64,000 bases of DNA. It comes from Nitrospiraceae bacterium (lineage in GTDB: Bacteria > Nitrospirota > Nitrospiria > Nitrospirales > UBA8639). The stretch covers positions 62,001-126,000 of the forward strand of contig JACKFE010000001.1 in the NCBI GenBank assembly GCA_020632635.1. The letters run 5' to 3'. The translations under genes and the position numbers were made by a program. Position 1 is the stretch's first letter. Every line of letters starts with the position of its first letter. Below, piece after piece: positions 1 through 8,139 of the stretch. The notes below the pieces were generated by a model that worked only from the letters and a program-made list of their open reading frames with translations, was not told where the DNA came from and ran no database searches.

Positions 1-363
1 GTCCTCCTTCACCCAACGCCAAGCCTGCTCCACTTCTCCCGGAGGGAAGCATTTCACCCTCATGACGGGACAATCCGTCTGTTTATCCCAGGGAATGTCT
101 AATCCTTGAAACTCATGACCGGAAATTGCTATGCGCGTCGTCCCGACCTGTTCATGAAATTGGACACATAACGTCCTCCACTCGTCTACGTTCTGCTTTC
201 CTGGCACTTTCGTTAAATCCAAAAATAGGCAGAGAGGACGGCCAATCTCTTTTTGCAGTTTCCTCAAATATTCAATTAAACCCTCCCGATCTTCACTCGT
301 GAACGGCCCCTGCACCATAATTCCGACGGTGGCACCCTGACTTTCATCAAGCACTCGATACAT
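1..363 (-). CDS. SpoIIAA-like (STAS/SEC14-type, DUF3478) protein, partial at window edge
   Basis: The reverse frame opens with ATG at 363 and runs off the left edge with no stop, so about 121 residues are visible and the C-terminus is missing. It begins MYRVLDESQG and contains a central LCLFLDLTKV strand followed by a Trp-rich helix (DEWRTL), the pattern of the short SpoIIAA-like alpha/beta fold. Known members are 120-130 residue single-domain proteins of unclear function, so most of this protein is probably present. No enzymatic motif is visible. The family call is by pattern recognition only. Confidence 0.6.
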   Translation of the reverse strand, partial: MYRVLDESQGATVGIMVQGPFTSEDREGLIEYLRKLQKEIGRPLCLFLDLTKVPGKQNVDEWRTLCVQFHEQVGTTRIAISGHEFQGLDIPWDKQTDCPVMRVKCFPPGEVEQAWRWVKED

Positions 364-734
364 CGTATTTTTCCTCATCAGACAGGAACACCTGTTCCTT
401 CCCCTCCTGCAAGGACCTGCTTGGAAGGGAACCCTTGTCCGCCACAATACCCTCAGGCGAATCCCAAGAATTGTGAATGCGAGGGTTGTGCCATCCCCCT
501 AACCAAGCCACATTGCTGAAAAAGATTGAAGAGGACGAAAACAAAAGTGACGGCAAAGAAAAATCTAATGAGGCAAAATTCTACATGGGTAGTATGATAA
601 TGCGGGGAAATGCAACAAATTCATGCCAGCTTGAAACATAAGGGCGAGCATCTCACGTGAAAGTCAGGAAGCATCCAGGAAGCCGGGCATGGATCTGGAG
701 GATAATCCATGCCAAGCGTGAGCATGAGGCAGTC
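364..734. other. Intergenic stretch without a recognised gene
   Basis: This stretch lies between the start of the SpoIIAA-like gene and the end of the exported Q/R-rich gene. Short frames on either strand lack a ribosome site and resemble no family. It should hold the promoter of the SpoIIAA-like gene, but no convincing -35/-10 pair was found. The one clear structure is the hairpin at 686-713, listed separately. Confidence 0.5.
686..713 (-). terminator. Hairpin downstream of the exported Q/R-rich gene
   Basis: Perfect 9-bp arms, GGCATGGAT and ATCCATGCC, flank a 10-nt loop, 22 nt past the stop of the gene at 735-1043. There is no T tract after the stem on the minus strand, so it is a stem-loop that may end or stabilise the transcript rather than a canonical intrinsic terminator. 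Confidence 0.4.
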
Positions 735-1043
735 TTATCGCCCCTGCCGACCCATTCCCCCGCCTTTCTCCATCGGAATGGATTCGCCTTTTCCCGATGA
801 GCTTTGCGAATGAATCCGTTCACGTTTTCGTTCCCGCATCATTTCCTTTTTGTGCTCCTGCTTTCCTTCTTGGGCTTGGTCTTGCTTTTTCAGTCGAATT
901 CGGTCTTGCTCCTGCTGCTGTAATTGATCCTGCGTTTGAAGCTGCTCTTGCGTCCGATCCTGAGACCAGACGGCACTCTCAAATCCCCACGGGCCAACAA
1001 AGGCCATCGCGATGACACTACAGAGCACCATTCTGCCGTTCAT
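735..1043 (-). CDS. Small exported Gln/Arg/Lys-rich protein
   Basis: 102 residues. The ATG at 1043 is chosen because AGGAGGTG stands just upstream of it; a longer frame to 1070 has no such site. An N-terminal hydrophobic segment (about residues 5-22) followed by a small-residue run looks like a signal peptide. The mature part is almost entirely Q, E, R and K (QLQQQEQDRI type) and ends in a Gly-rich tail (GGGMGRQGR). A protein of the same design is encoded at 19765-20046 on the same strand. The composition predicts a charged helical or disordered periplasmic protein. Function unknown. Confidence 0.6.
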   Translation of the reverse strand: MNGRMVLCSVIAMAFVGPWGFESAVWSQDRTQEQLQTQDQLQQQEQDRIRLKKQDQAQEGKQEHKKEMMRERKRERIHSQSSSGKGESIPMEKGGGMGRQGR

Positions 1044-1141
1044 CTCACACCTCCTGTTCAAAAACGCCAAGCGCGGGATTGCGATTGACTATCACTCATT
1101 CACATCTGAATGATGGGGAGACATAGTTTGTAACACCCGCC

Positions 1142-1540
1142 TCATGTCCGGCTGCCACATAAGGCTTGTAAATCCATCCCGCTGATTCGGGGAAGGGAAA
1201 CACACAACCAGTCCTCCGGCAAACGGTCGAGACTCGGCACACCAATGTTCTCCCACACCTCTTGTTCAGCCATCAACCAATCGTCTTGGTCCTAACCATG
1301 ATACCCACCAGGCCTATGGATCATTCATAGGCTCGTTGCGCAATACGAAACTGTACATCCCTTCCCAGTACATGCGCATGAGCTGATCGAGAAGAGACGG
1401 CCACGTCGATGCATCTCCGCGGCTGGATAAAGCTGACCGGATCGATGAGGGTTTCCGGAAGATCCTCTTGACTTGAGAGCAAGCTCCACCGGAAGGTTGA
1501 CTTCCTGAGCTCCCGAGGAAGCATTCTTGTTATTAGCCAT
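1142..1540 (-). pseudogene. Decayed DUF2934-domain gene
   Basis: The ATG at 1540 overlaps the TGA of the upstream nucleotidyltransferase gene and has GAGGTG before it, so a translated gene once followed it. The frame opens MANNKNASSG. A DUF2934 signature is still readable but split: FRIAQRAYE ends at a TGA near 1321, then after a 1-nt frame change the frame continues PGGYHG, a TAG at 1292-1294, then DQDDWLMAEQEVW and on to a stop at 1142. The known family consensus is RAYElyxxrGgxxGxdxdDWlxAE. At least a -1 deletion and one nonsense change are visible, and a further frameshift lies in the N-terminal part. The exact 5' path is uncertain. Confidence 0.65.
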
Positions 1541-2526
1541 CAGGCCACCTCAAGATTATGTGAAGACTGGGGCCAAGCAGAAGAGGTTGGTGGCTCCACC
1601 ACAGAAGACGGAAAAGCGGGCTCCTTCCCCAAACTCTCAAGCGTTTTTTGAATCCGATCCGGACGGCCCCAATCACTCCACAACACCTCTTCCAATTCCA
1701 GGACGCCAATGTGGCTGCTGGCATGCTGCAACAACTCGCTCGAGAAATTTGCGGCGGGCATTTGTTGGTAGATCTGGCGAAGCACCGACCCTTCCCGATT
1801 GGTCCCAATGGCTCGTGAGAGCAGGGAAAACCGGTCCAACACCATGGGAAGGTACTGAACACCCAATTGCCATAACGTCTCCACCTTGGCAACCAGAACC
1901 AGAGTATTCCAGAGGGCACCATTGGCCAATGCCTGTAAACTTTCCGAAGAACCAGGCTTCTCCAAAAAGGAATCAACATGATAGATACACGATCCCCCGC
2001 TCCAGCCCAGCACTCCTCCCACCTTAATCCATCCATAGTCCAATTCAAGGTGAGTGGGAGGAACCCCTAGAAGAAAAAGACGGTCCCGGAAAATTTCGGA
2101 TGCACGAATCGCACGCTGGACGGTCTCCACAAAACGATCTTCTGGAAAAATAAAATGATCGGACGGAAACAGCACCACAGTCGCATTCGGATTCCACTGA
2201 CGCACATATGTGAGCGGAAAAAAGACTCCGGCCCCCGTGTCGCAATTCGCGGGCTGAACCAAGACTTGCCCCTTCTGATAGTGAGACATTGCTTCAGCGA
2301 AAAATTCCTGATGGTGCTGGGAGACCACCGTCACTTTTTGGCGAGGAGCCCCCAATCGATCGGCACGATCCAAGGTATGTTGCAGCATGGACCGGTGTCC
2401 GACAAAGGTACAATACTGTTTTGGCTTCGAACGACCCAGCCACCGCTCAATGAAGGGCCGGGTTCGTTCCCCCTCCCCTCCTGCCAGAATAATGGACCAC
2501 ACGGGATTCACATCTGCATCACGCAT
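1540..2526 (-). CDS. Sugar-phosphate nucleotidyltransferase (mannose-1-phosphate guanylyltransferase-like)
   Basis: About 328 residues. The N-terminus carries the nucleotidyltransferase signature ILAGGEGERTRP, followed by the Lys region GRSKPKQYCTF, and later FPSDHFIFPED, matching the VxPSDH segment of GDP-mannose pyrophosphorylases. It would transfer a nucleoside monophosphate from NTP to a hexose-1-phosphate, making an activated sugar for surface polysaccharide. The C-terminal isomerase domain of bifunctional ManC is absent. Start at 2526 is preferred (GGATAGGTG upstream); ATG 2556 or TTG 2574 are alternatives. A CTAGGA-type inverted repeat lies about 100 bp upstream. Confidence 0.75.
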   Translation of the reverse strand: MRDADVNPVWSIILAGGEGERTRPFIERWLGRSKPKQYCTFVGHRSMLQHTLDRADRLGAPRQKVTVVSQHHQEFFAEAMSHYQKGQVLVQPANCDTGAGVFFPLTYVRQWNPNATVVLFPSDHFIFPEDRFVETVQRAIRASEIFRDRLFLLGVPPTHLELDYGWIKVGGVLGWSGGSCIYHVDSFLEKPGSSESLQALANGALWNTLVLVAKVETLWQLGVQYLPMVLDRFSLLSRAIGTNREGSVLRQIYQQMPAANFSSELLQHASSHIGVLELEEVLWSDWGRPDRIQKTLESLGKEPAFPSSVVEPPTSSAWPQSSHNLEVA

Positions 2527-2922
2527 ACGGCACCTATCCTTCCCTGGATTACACATGAAAACACCCCATGACAACGGTCTCTACGAATAACTCTTTGTAT
2601 AAAAATTTCAGAAGGGAGGGAACTGGGAGTTTTCCTAGAAAAGCGGAAGAAGGTGCCTAGGTGAGTCAGAACCCAGGAGAAAACGGATGCGGAGTCAGGA
2701 CAAGATCTGGAAAAGCGTCAAGGGAAGCAACCTTGCAGACCATCAGCTCATAGAAAGATAACAAGATCTTCTGTCACCCCCATGATCCTTCGCCTCCTGG
2801 GAAAAACAAGGTCAGGCACCTCTCTGCTCTTCTCCAACAACCTTGCCCTTTTGGAGGAGCATGAACACTTACATTGGAGAAATCTTTTCTAGGTCATGCA
2901 GCAGTGAACAGGATAACCCTCT
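2527..2922. other. Intergenic region carrying an inverted-repeat site
   Basis: About 400 bp lie between the nucleotidyltransferase start and the end of the small Cys/His protein. No supported gene was seen on either strand. The region contains the inverted repeat at 2623-2638 and presumably the promoter for the nucleotidyltransferase gene. Confidence 0.5.
2623..2638. promoter_or_regulatory. CTAGGA-N4-TCCTAG-type inverted repeat (putative operator)
   Basis: CTGGGA-GTTT-TCCTAG: 6-nt arms with a 4-nt spacer and one mismatch from a perfect palindrome. The same architecture recurs at 4346-4361 and 5168-5183, each time upstream of a minus-strand gene. The repeat centre is about 105 bp upstream of the ATG at 2526. 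Repetition in three upstream regions suggests a shared regulator, plausibly one of the LuxR-type response regulators encoded nearby. Confidence 0.5.
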
Positions 2923-2925
2923 CTC

Positions 2926-3111
2926 TTATCCAAGAGTGTTAAACGGATCGGCAATCACGGCATGACACTCTCGACAAATCAGATGCCCCGTCGATTGCCC
3001 CTGTTCGTCATGCTCATATGTGACCATCCGTTGATGAAGACAAAGTGGTTTATCCTGATCGGATTGTTCATGGGACACCCCATTCACTCGACCGGCCTTG
3101 CGTGGCTCCAT
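2926..3111 (-). CDS. Small Cys/His protein, possible zinc binding
   Basis: 61 residues from ATG 3111, which follows the ribosome site AGGGGAGGAA; the longer frame to 3171 has no better site. The second half has the pattern CLHQRM, then LICRECHAVI, giving one Cys-x-His and a CxxCH cluster about 25 residues apart, enough for one metal site. The CxxCH here is cytosolic (no signal peptide), so heme attachment is unlikely. The protein lies just downstream of the CBS-receiver gene on the same strand (78 bp gap) and may be co-transcribed. Function unknown. Confidence 0.5.
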   Translation of the reverse strand: MEPRKAGRVNGVSHEQSDQDKPLCLHQRMVTYEHDEQGQSTGHLICRECHAVIADPFNTLG

Positions 3112-3189
3112 GGTTCCTCCCCTGACCCAACATCCACTCACCCGATGGTTTTCAACTGTCCTCATTGCCATACGATTGTCTTTCCCGTC

Positions 3190-4248
3190 CTATCCCGCCA
3201 CCAGTAAACGACGTCTCTCACTCTCGTCAGGCATCCGGTTGGCTCTAAAAAGCTGTTCACAAATTTGCTTCAGCCCTTGAAGGGTAAACGGTTTCATCAA
3301 ATACCCCTGCGCACCTTCTCGCAGAAATTGTTTCAGTTCTTTATGGTCTTGTCCACCCGACATCATAACCACCGGAACTCGACTTTCCAGCCATCGCAAT
3401 TCATCCAACATCGTTCGCCCAGTCATGATCGGCATATCCAAATCCAACAAAATTCCATCCACCGCTCGTGTCGTGACCGCTCTCAACCCCTCACGACCAT
3501 TACAGGCCGTGCACACCTCGTATCCTAATTCCTCCAGGGCTTCGCGCAACATGGCTACCACCGAGGGATCATCATCCACCACCAGCACACAGGGCGACGG
3601 CAATGTTTGCATATGGGCCTTAGCCGGTAATGTCGCAGACATCTTTTGGAGAAAGGTGTTTAAGGAATTCAAACAGGAAGGGCAATAGGTATGAGCCAAG
3701 TCAACATTCGCGGAGGATGGAATTCCTAAAGAGAGGAAACTTTCTTGGTCACTCCATCCATCGGTTGTCGCCGGATTCTTCTGCGGACTCCGCAGCCGCT
3801 CACACCAGACGCAAGAAGTCACGATCTGGGCAGGGGAAGCTTGAATCCCGCAATACCGCCGGACAGCCTGGCTTCGGGCAATCACACCCACCAAGCGCCC
3901 CTCACCGACCACGGGCATTCTCAACACCTGGGATTGAACCATTTTTTCCAACACCACCGCCAACGGATCATCTTCAGAAACAGAGCATGCTGGTGTCGTC
4001 ATGATCTCTTCCACACGAAGTGCGGTCCCCGCAGGAGTCGATGATAAGGTTTGGAGCAACCGGGATTCCCGCAGCACTCCTATGACGGAATGCTGAGAGT
4101 TGACCACAGGCCATCCGTCAAACCGCCCGGAGAGAAATTGAACAACCAAATCGGGTGGAAAGACTCCTGTCGTCAAAGGCGTTGATACCCTACTCATGAC
4201 ATGCTGAGCCAAACAGACCGTCTGAGGGGATGCAGACTGATGAGTCAT
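3190..4248 (-). CDS. CBS-pair / Cys-cluster / receiver-domain fusion protein
   Basis: 352 residues from ATG 4248 (GAGAGGTT upstream). Two CBS motifs cover roughly residues 15-135 (FDGWPVVN, LRMPVVGEG). A linker follows with two cysteine pairs, CVWC (146-149) and CPSC (189-192), a likely zinc knuckle. A response-regulator receiver domain spans about 218-338 with acidic pair DDD near 226, phospho-acceptor Asp269 in LLDLDMP, and Lys319 in LMKPF. There is no DNA-binding output domain. CBS pairs usually bind adenine nucleotides, so this protein could join an energy-charge signal to phosphorelay input. A CTAGGA-type repeat lies about 105 bp upstream. Confidence 0.8.
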   Translation of the reverse strand: MTHQSASPQTVCLAQHVMSRVSTPLTTGVFPPDLVVQFLSGRFDGWPVVNSQHSVIGVLRESRLLQTLSSTPAGTALRVEEIMTTPACSVSEDDPLAVVLEKMVQSQVLRMPVVGEGRLVGVIARSQAVRRYCGIQASPAQIVTSCVWCERLRSPQKNPATTDGWSDQESFLSLGIPSSANVDLAHTYCPSCLNSLNTFLQKMSATLPAKAHMQTLPSPCVLVVDDDPSVVAMLREALEELGYEVCTACNGREGLRAVTTRAVDGILLDLDMPIMTGRTMLDELRWLESRVPVVMMSGGQDHKELKQFLREGAQGYLMKPFTLQGLKQICEQLFRANRMPDESERRRLLVAG

Positions 4249-4341
4249 AGGAACCTCTCTTTCATCAGGATGTCGCGGGGACACCTATCCGGGTTGAGGG
4301 GGGAGCGAAGGACATCATCATGCCAAGCTGAGCAAATAAGG

Positions 4342-4365
4342 AGAACTAGGAGAAACCCTAGTTCT
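4342..4365. promoter_or_regulatory. CTAGGA-N4-CCCTAG inverted repeat (putative operator)
   Basis: 9-bp arms AGAACTAGG and CCTAGTTCT flank a 6-nt centre; the core reads CTAGGA-GAAA-CCCTAG, the same 6-4-6 architecture as the sites at 2623 and 5168. It lies about 105 bp upstream of the CBS-receiver gene and past the 3' end of the LuxR regulator gene at 4408, so it could also act as a stem-loop at that transcript's end. No T tract follows. Confidence 0.5.
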
Positions 4366-4407
4366 TCAGGGAGAATAGCCTAGGGCCGGAAAAAGCCAAA
4401 AAGGCCC

Positions 4408-5103
4408 TTATATATCGAGCAGGCCATGGCTCACGGCATACCGTGTGAGATCGGCCACCGTATGCATTCCCACGGTTTCCATAAGCCGGGCTTTATGAAA
4501 CTCGACCGTTTTGGGAGATATATGCAGGAGTGTGGCAATTTGTTTGGTGGAATGTCCCTCCCCGATCAACTGCAGGACTTCCCGTTGACGAGAGGTGAGT
4601 TTTGGCACAGGAAACAGATCGCGTCGCCGGGAGGAATGGCTTGTGATGTCTTGCTCCGATTGTACCAAGGGCGTCACATAGACTCGGCCTCCCCACACAG
4701 CCTCTACGGCTGACTGAAGTTCAGCAGTCGCCGATCGTTTTAACAAAAACCCTTCCCCCCCCGCTTCAAAGGCTGCAGCCACGTAGCTGGGGTCGGCATG
4801 CATCGTCAAAAAAATAATACGGCATTGGGGAAGCATCGTTTTAAGTTGGCGAGCGGCTTCCACTCCATTCAAATTCGGCATGGAAATATCCATGATCACC
4901 ATTTCAGGTTTCACCTGCCTGGCCTTCTCCAGCAACGTGCGCCCATCCTCCACTTTGCCCACAACCGTTCCAAAATTTTCGACCAACTTGGCGATACCTT
5001 CCAGAACCATGGGGTGGTCATCGGCCAAAAGAATTCGCGGACGGAGCATATCTGGCCTCCCAATCAAGAGGGGGTTGGGTTGCACAGCCATTCGAAGAGT
5101 CAT
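4408..5103 (-). CDS. LuxR/NarL-family response regulator
   Basis: 231 residues from ATG 5103 (GGAAGGATG upstream; the frame extends to 5166 without a better site). The receiver domain starts at RPRILLADDHP, with Asp72 in VIMDISMP as phospho-acceptor. The C-terminal helix-turn-helix of the GerE/LuxR class reads LTSRQREVLQLI ... STKQIATLLHIS ... KTVEFHKARLM. It is closely similar along its whole length to the regulator at 5240-5887 (identical MDISMP/VDISLP area, shared IIFLTMHADPSYV), indicating a local duplication. The multi-PAS kinase at 5884-8139 is the probable partner. A palindromic site lies 72 bp upstream. Confidence 0.88.
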   Translation of the reverse strand: MTLRMAVQPNPLLIGRPDMLRPRILLADDHPMVLEGIAKLVENFGTVVGKVEDGRTLLEKARQVKPEMVIMDISMPNLNGVEAARQLKTMLPQCRIIFLTMHADPSYVAAAFEAGGEGFLLKRSATAELQSAVEAVWGGRVYVTPLVQSEQDITSHSSRRRDLFPVPKLTSRQREVLQLIGEGHSTKQIATLLHISPKTVEFHKARLMETVGMHTVADLTRYAVSHGLLDI

Positions 5104-5166
5104 GAAGACATCCTTCCCTTTTCGATCACTTCGGAGAAAGTATACAAAAGAACCGACTCGTCCCAC

Positions 5167-5184
5167 ACTAGGAGTCTTCCTAGT
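5167..5184. promoter_or_regulatory. Perfect ACTAGGA-N4-TCCTAGT palindrome (putative operator)
   Basis: Perfect 7-bp arms around GTCT, located between the two LuxR regulator genes and about 70 bp upstream of the start at 5103. It is the best-conserved of three such sites in the first 5.2 kb. Its position suggests autoregulation or cross-regulation by the regulator pair. Inference only. Confidence 0.55.
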
Positions 5185-5239
5185 TTTGAAAGGACAGAGA
5201 GTGGCATGATCCTCAATGAGAGCGGAGCACCCTGTAGAG

Positions 5240-5887
5240 TTATAATTCTGGGGGAATGAGACCGTGGCTCATCGCATAACGGGTCAACTCGGCGGTACTG
5301 TGAAGGTCTAAAATCCGCATAATTTGCGCCCGGTGAAATTCAATCGTTTTACAGGACACATGAAGCATTGCGGCCATGTCTTTAGTGGTATGTCCCTCCG
5401 CTACCAACTGAAGGACCTCTCGCTGACGAACCGTGAGAGGTCCTTTATCAAGAGACGGGGACAACTGAGGATGGTCAAATATCTCCAACAAGTCTTTTGC
5501 AATCGCGGGCGTAATATAGGTCTGCCCTTTCAGAACGGCTTCAATCGCCTGAGACAACTCAGCAGCAGCCGAGCGTTTCAGGAGAAAACCGGAAGCTCCT
5601 ATCTGAAAGGCTTCACGGGCATAAGCCGGATCGGCGTGCATCGTCAAAAAAATAATTTTGGCCCTTGGCACCGTTTTGACGATTTGTCGAGCAGCATCCA
5701 ATCCATTCAACTGTGGCAAACTAATATCCACAACCAGAACATCCGGTTCCACTTCTTGCGCAACTTGCACTAAGGTTCGACCATCTTGCACTTTGCCAAC
5801 CAGTTCATACTGATCATCCATGAGTTTGGCTAATCCCTCCAAGACCAACGCATGATCATCCGCAAGGAGAATACGAGGTCGGCTCAT
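5240..5887 (-). CDS. LuxR/NarL-family response regulator
   Basis: 215 residues. ATG 5887 overlaps the kinase stop in an ATGA junction, so translation is probably coupled to the kinase. Receiver domain 5-120 has DDH near residue 10-12, Asp54 in LVVDISLP, and a KRSAAAEL switch region; the LuxR helix-turn-helix follows (LTVRQREVLQLV, TTKDMAAMLHVS, KTIEFHRAQIM). It is the direct cognate regulator of the 5884-8139 kinase by position. The related gene at 4408-5103 is a tandem paralogue, so one kinase may feed two regulators. Confidence 0.9.
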   Translation of the reverse strand: MSRPRILLADDHALVLEGLAKLMDDQYELVGKVQDGRTLVQVAQEVEPDVLVVDISLPQLNGLDAARQIVKTVPRAKIIFLTMHADPAYAREAFQIGASGFLLKRSAAAELSQAIEAVLKGQTYITPAIAKDLLEIFDHPQLSPSLDKGPLTVRQREVLQLVAEGHTTKDMAAMLHVSCKTIEFHRAQIMRILDLHSTAELTRYAMSHGLIPPEL

Positions 5888-8139
5888 GATGGTGACGACG
5901 CTCCGACAGGCACCCACACAGCAATCATCGTGCCCGCTCCGGGTTGACTTTCCAGACGGAAATCGCCCCCAACCTGTCGAATCCGCTCTCGCATACTCAC
6001 CAACCCTAACCCCTGAGGTTGCCGTGATTCCAGATGAAACCCCGTTCCATCATCCCGAATCGACAAGGTTATTCCTGTTGTGTTCCCCAGCAGTTCAATA
6101 TAGACATTGGAGGCGTCGGCATGCTTCAGGGTATTTTGCAAACTTTCCTGAAGGATCCGGTACAGACACGTCGCCACATTCGGGGATAACCCCTTAGGTA
6201 CATTCACCGCTCGCATATCAATAGACAGGCCTTTCACTTGAGAGACCTCTGCAATCAAGGACCGGACGGCCACTTCCAAGCCTAAATCATCCAGGATTGA
6301 TGGATGATAACCGGCAGCTAAATGCCGAAGATCATCGGACAGCTTGGCCAGGTCACGATCAACATTGGAAAGCGTCTGCCTCACCGGATCGGCCTTCGCC
6401 ATCATCTGGAGGGCAGACTGAACGTGTAGACTCACCAGAGCCAACCGTTGATTGACATCATCATGAAGTTCACGAGAAATTCTCCGACGCTCCTCCTCCT
6501 GGGCCGTCAGTAATTGGGCGGCCAAGGCTTGCAACTCCCCTTGCTGCCGATCTAAAAGATTTCGGTTTTCCTCAAGCGCAAGATTGGCCAACTTTCGCTC
6601 CGTGATATCCAAGGCCACCCCACCCAAATATACTTGCCCCTGCCTCTCATAGACAGGGAACTTTAACACCAGCCAATAACGCACTTGGCTACGCTCATCG
6701 ACTGTGGTTTCTTCGGTTTCCAGGACCTTCCGACGGCCCAATACCTCACGATCATGTTCCTGAAATGTCTGCGCGATATCAGCGGGAAAGAGCTGTGCAT
6801 CCGTTTTTCCCAGCACGCCCCCAAAAGGAAGATTCATATGCTCTTCAAAGGCATGATTCACAAAGAGGTAACACCCCTTTTCGTCCTTTAAAAAGGCCAG
6901 AGTCGGCGTGTGATCCATAAAGGCGTTGAAGCGTTCCTGACTTTCCTGTAATGCCTGCTCGGCTTTTCGCTGTTCGGTAATATCTAATCCGGTCGCAATC
7001 ACATATGGAAGGTTGCCTCCGACGTCCGACATAACCGTATTCGTCCAGGCAATCAAGCGTTTCTCTTTTTTTTTCGTTACCCAGTGGTTGACATGGGTTT
7101 TTGATGCCTGGCCATCCCACAGTGCGTTGAAGACTGATTCCACCGCCGAACGTTCTTCCTGAGGCACCAGCGTTTCCCAAACAGAGTCCCCACACACTTC
7201 TTCCCAAGAAAACCCGCTCAGCTCCTGGCAAGCTCGATTAAACCGAACAATGTTTCCCGCTTCATCCAAAACCACAACCAAGGCCCCAGTCGTATCCAGC
7301 ACTGCCGAAATAAACTCCTGCTCTTTTTGGAGTTTTAATTCCGCCGTTTTTCGGTCTGTAATATCGGTGCCGGTCACAATCACAAATTCCACTTGGCCCG
7401 CGGTGTCTCGTATGGCGGTACTGATCCAATGAATCCACCGCAGATGACGCTCCTTATCTACAAGAGCACATTCAAAAACATCGGGGAATTGGCGTTGGCG
7501 ATGTGCACTGAGAAACTCCCGCACCGCAGAATCATCTTCACCGGACGCCACGAGTAAATTCGAAAAAAACTGCCCGTTGAGATCATCCTCGGAATACCTC
7601 ACGATACGCTGACAGGCTTGATTGATCCGCTGAATTTTCCAGTCGGCATCAAGAATCACCACCAGCGCGGCCGTGGTATTCAAGATGGCCGAAATAAACT
7701 GCTGCTCCTTCATCAACAAGGCCTGCGCCTGATGCCGGTCGCTGACATCGCGTAACACCACGGTAAAGAGTCGTTTGGTTTTGCCCTTACCTTTCATCTC
7801 CACCCGTGAAATGGTGACCTCGGCGGGAAATTCCTCTCCGCTGGCCCGCAATCCAACGACTTCCCTCGTCACACCCATATGACGGGCAGAGTGGTCATCC
7901 TGGGCAAATTCCCGATGGGCTTGATGATGGGCTTCCCGAAATCGTTGGGGAATAAATTGATCGACGGGCTGACCAAGAACCGCAGAGGCAGAGACACCAA
8001 ACATCGCTTCGGCCGCCTTGTTAAACAGCACAATCTGCTCATCCTCATTCGTGGCGACAATCGCATCCATCACCTCATCCATAATCAGGCCCATTAACGT
8101 TTCCTGCTCACCTGCTTCGTGTTCTCGTCGTTTCAGCAT
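5884..8139 (-). CDS. Multi-PAS sensor histidine kinase (NarX/HisKA_3 type)
   Basis: 751 residues, no transmembrane segment, so probably cytosolic. About four PAS/PAC repeats occupy residues 16-515 (MDAIVATNEDEQIVLFNKAA, then related DITDRKTAELK, DITEQRKAEQ and DITERKLAN PAC ends). A coiled linker leads to the HisKA_3 dimerisation helix with the acceptor His near 556 in RRISRELHDDVNQRL. The HATPase domain shows the N box ILQESLQNTLKHA, LSIRDDGTGF and GLGLVSMRERI. PAS domains usually sense redox, gas or small ligands; the ligand cannot be told from sequence. It overlaps its regulator gene by 4 nt. Confidence 0.92.
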   Translation of the reverse strand: MLKRREHEAGEQETLMGLIMDEVMDAIVATNEDEQIVLFNKAAEAMFGVSASAVLGQPVDQFIPQRFREAHHQAHREFAQDDHSARHMGVTREVVGLRASGEEFPAEVTISRVEMKGKGKTKRLFTVVLRDVSDRHQAQALLMKEQQFISAILNTTAALVVILDADWKIQRINQACQRIVRYSEDDLNGQFFSNLLVASGEDDSAVREFLSAHRQRQFPDVFECALVDKERHLRWIHWISTAIRDTAGQVEFVIVTGTDITDRKTAELKLQKEQEFISAVLDTTGALVVVLDEAGNIVRFNRACQELSGFSWEEVCGDSVWETLVPQEERSAVESVFNALWDGQASKTHVNHWVTKKKEKRLIAWTNTVMSDVGGNLPYVIATGLDITEQRKAEQALQESQERFNAFMDHTPTLAFLKDEKGCYLFVNHAFEEHMNLPFGGVLGKTDAQLFPADIAQTFQEHDREVLGRRKVLETEETTVDERSQVRYWLVLKFPVYERQGQVYLGGVALDITERKLANLALEENRNLLDRQQGELQALAAQLLTAQEEERRRISRELHDDVNQRLALVSLHVQSALQMMAKADPVRQTLSNVDRDLAKLSDDLRHLAAGYHPSILDDLGLEVAVRSLIAEVSQVKGLSIDMRAVNVPKGLSPNVATCLYRILQESLQNTLKHADASNVYIELLGNTTGITLSIRDDGTGFHLESRQPQGLGLVSMRERIRQVGGDFRLESQPGAGTMIAVWVPVGASSPS

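Noticed and set aside
347..556. Minus-strand frame of 69 codons upstream of the SpoIIAA-like gene
   Set aside because: It overlaps the true start of that gene in another frame and has no supporting site.
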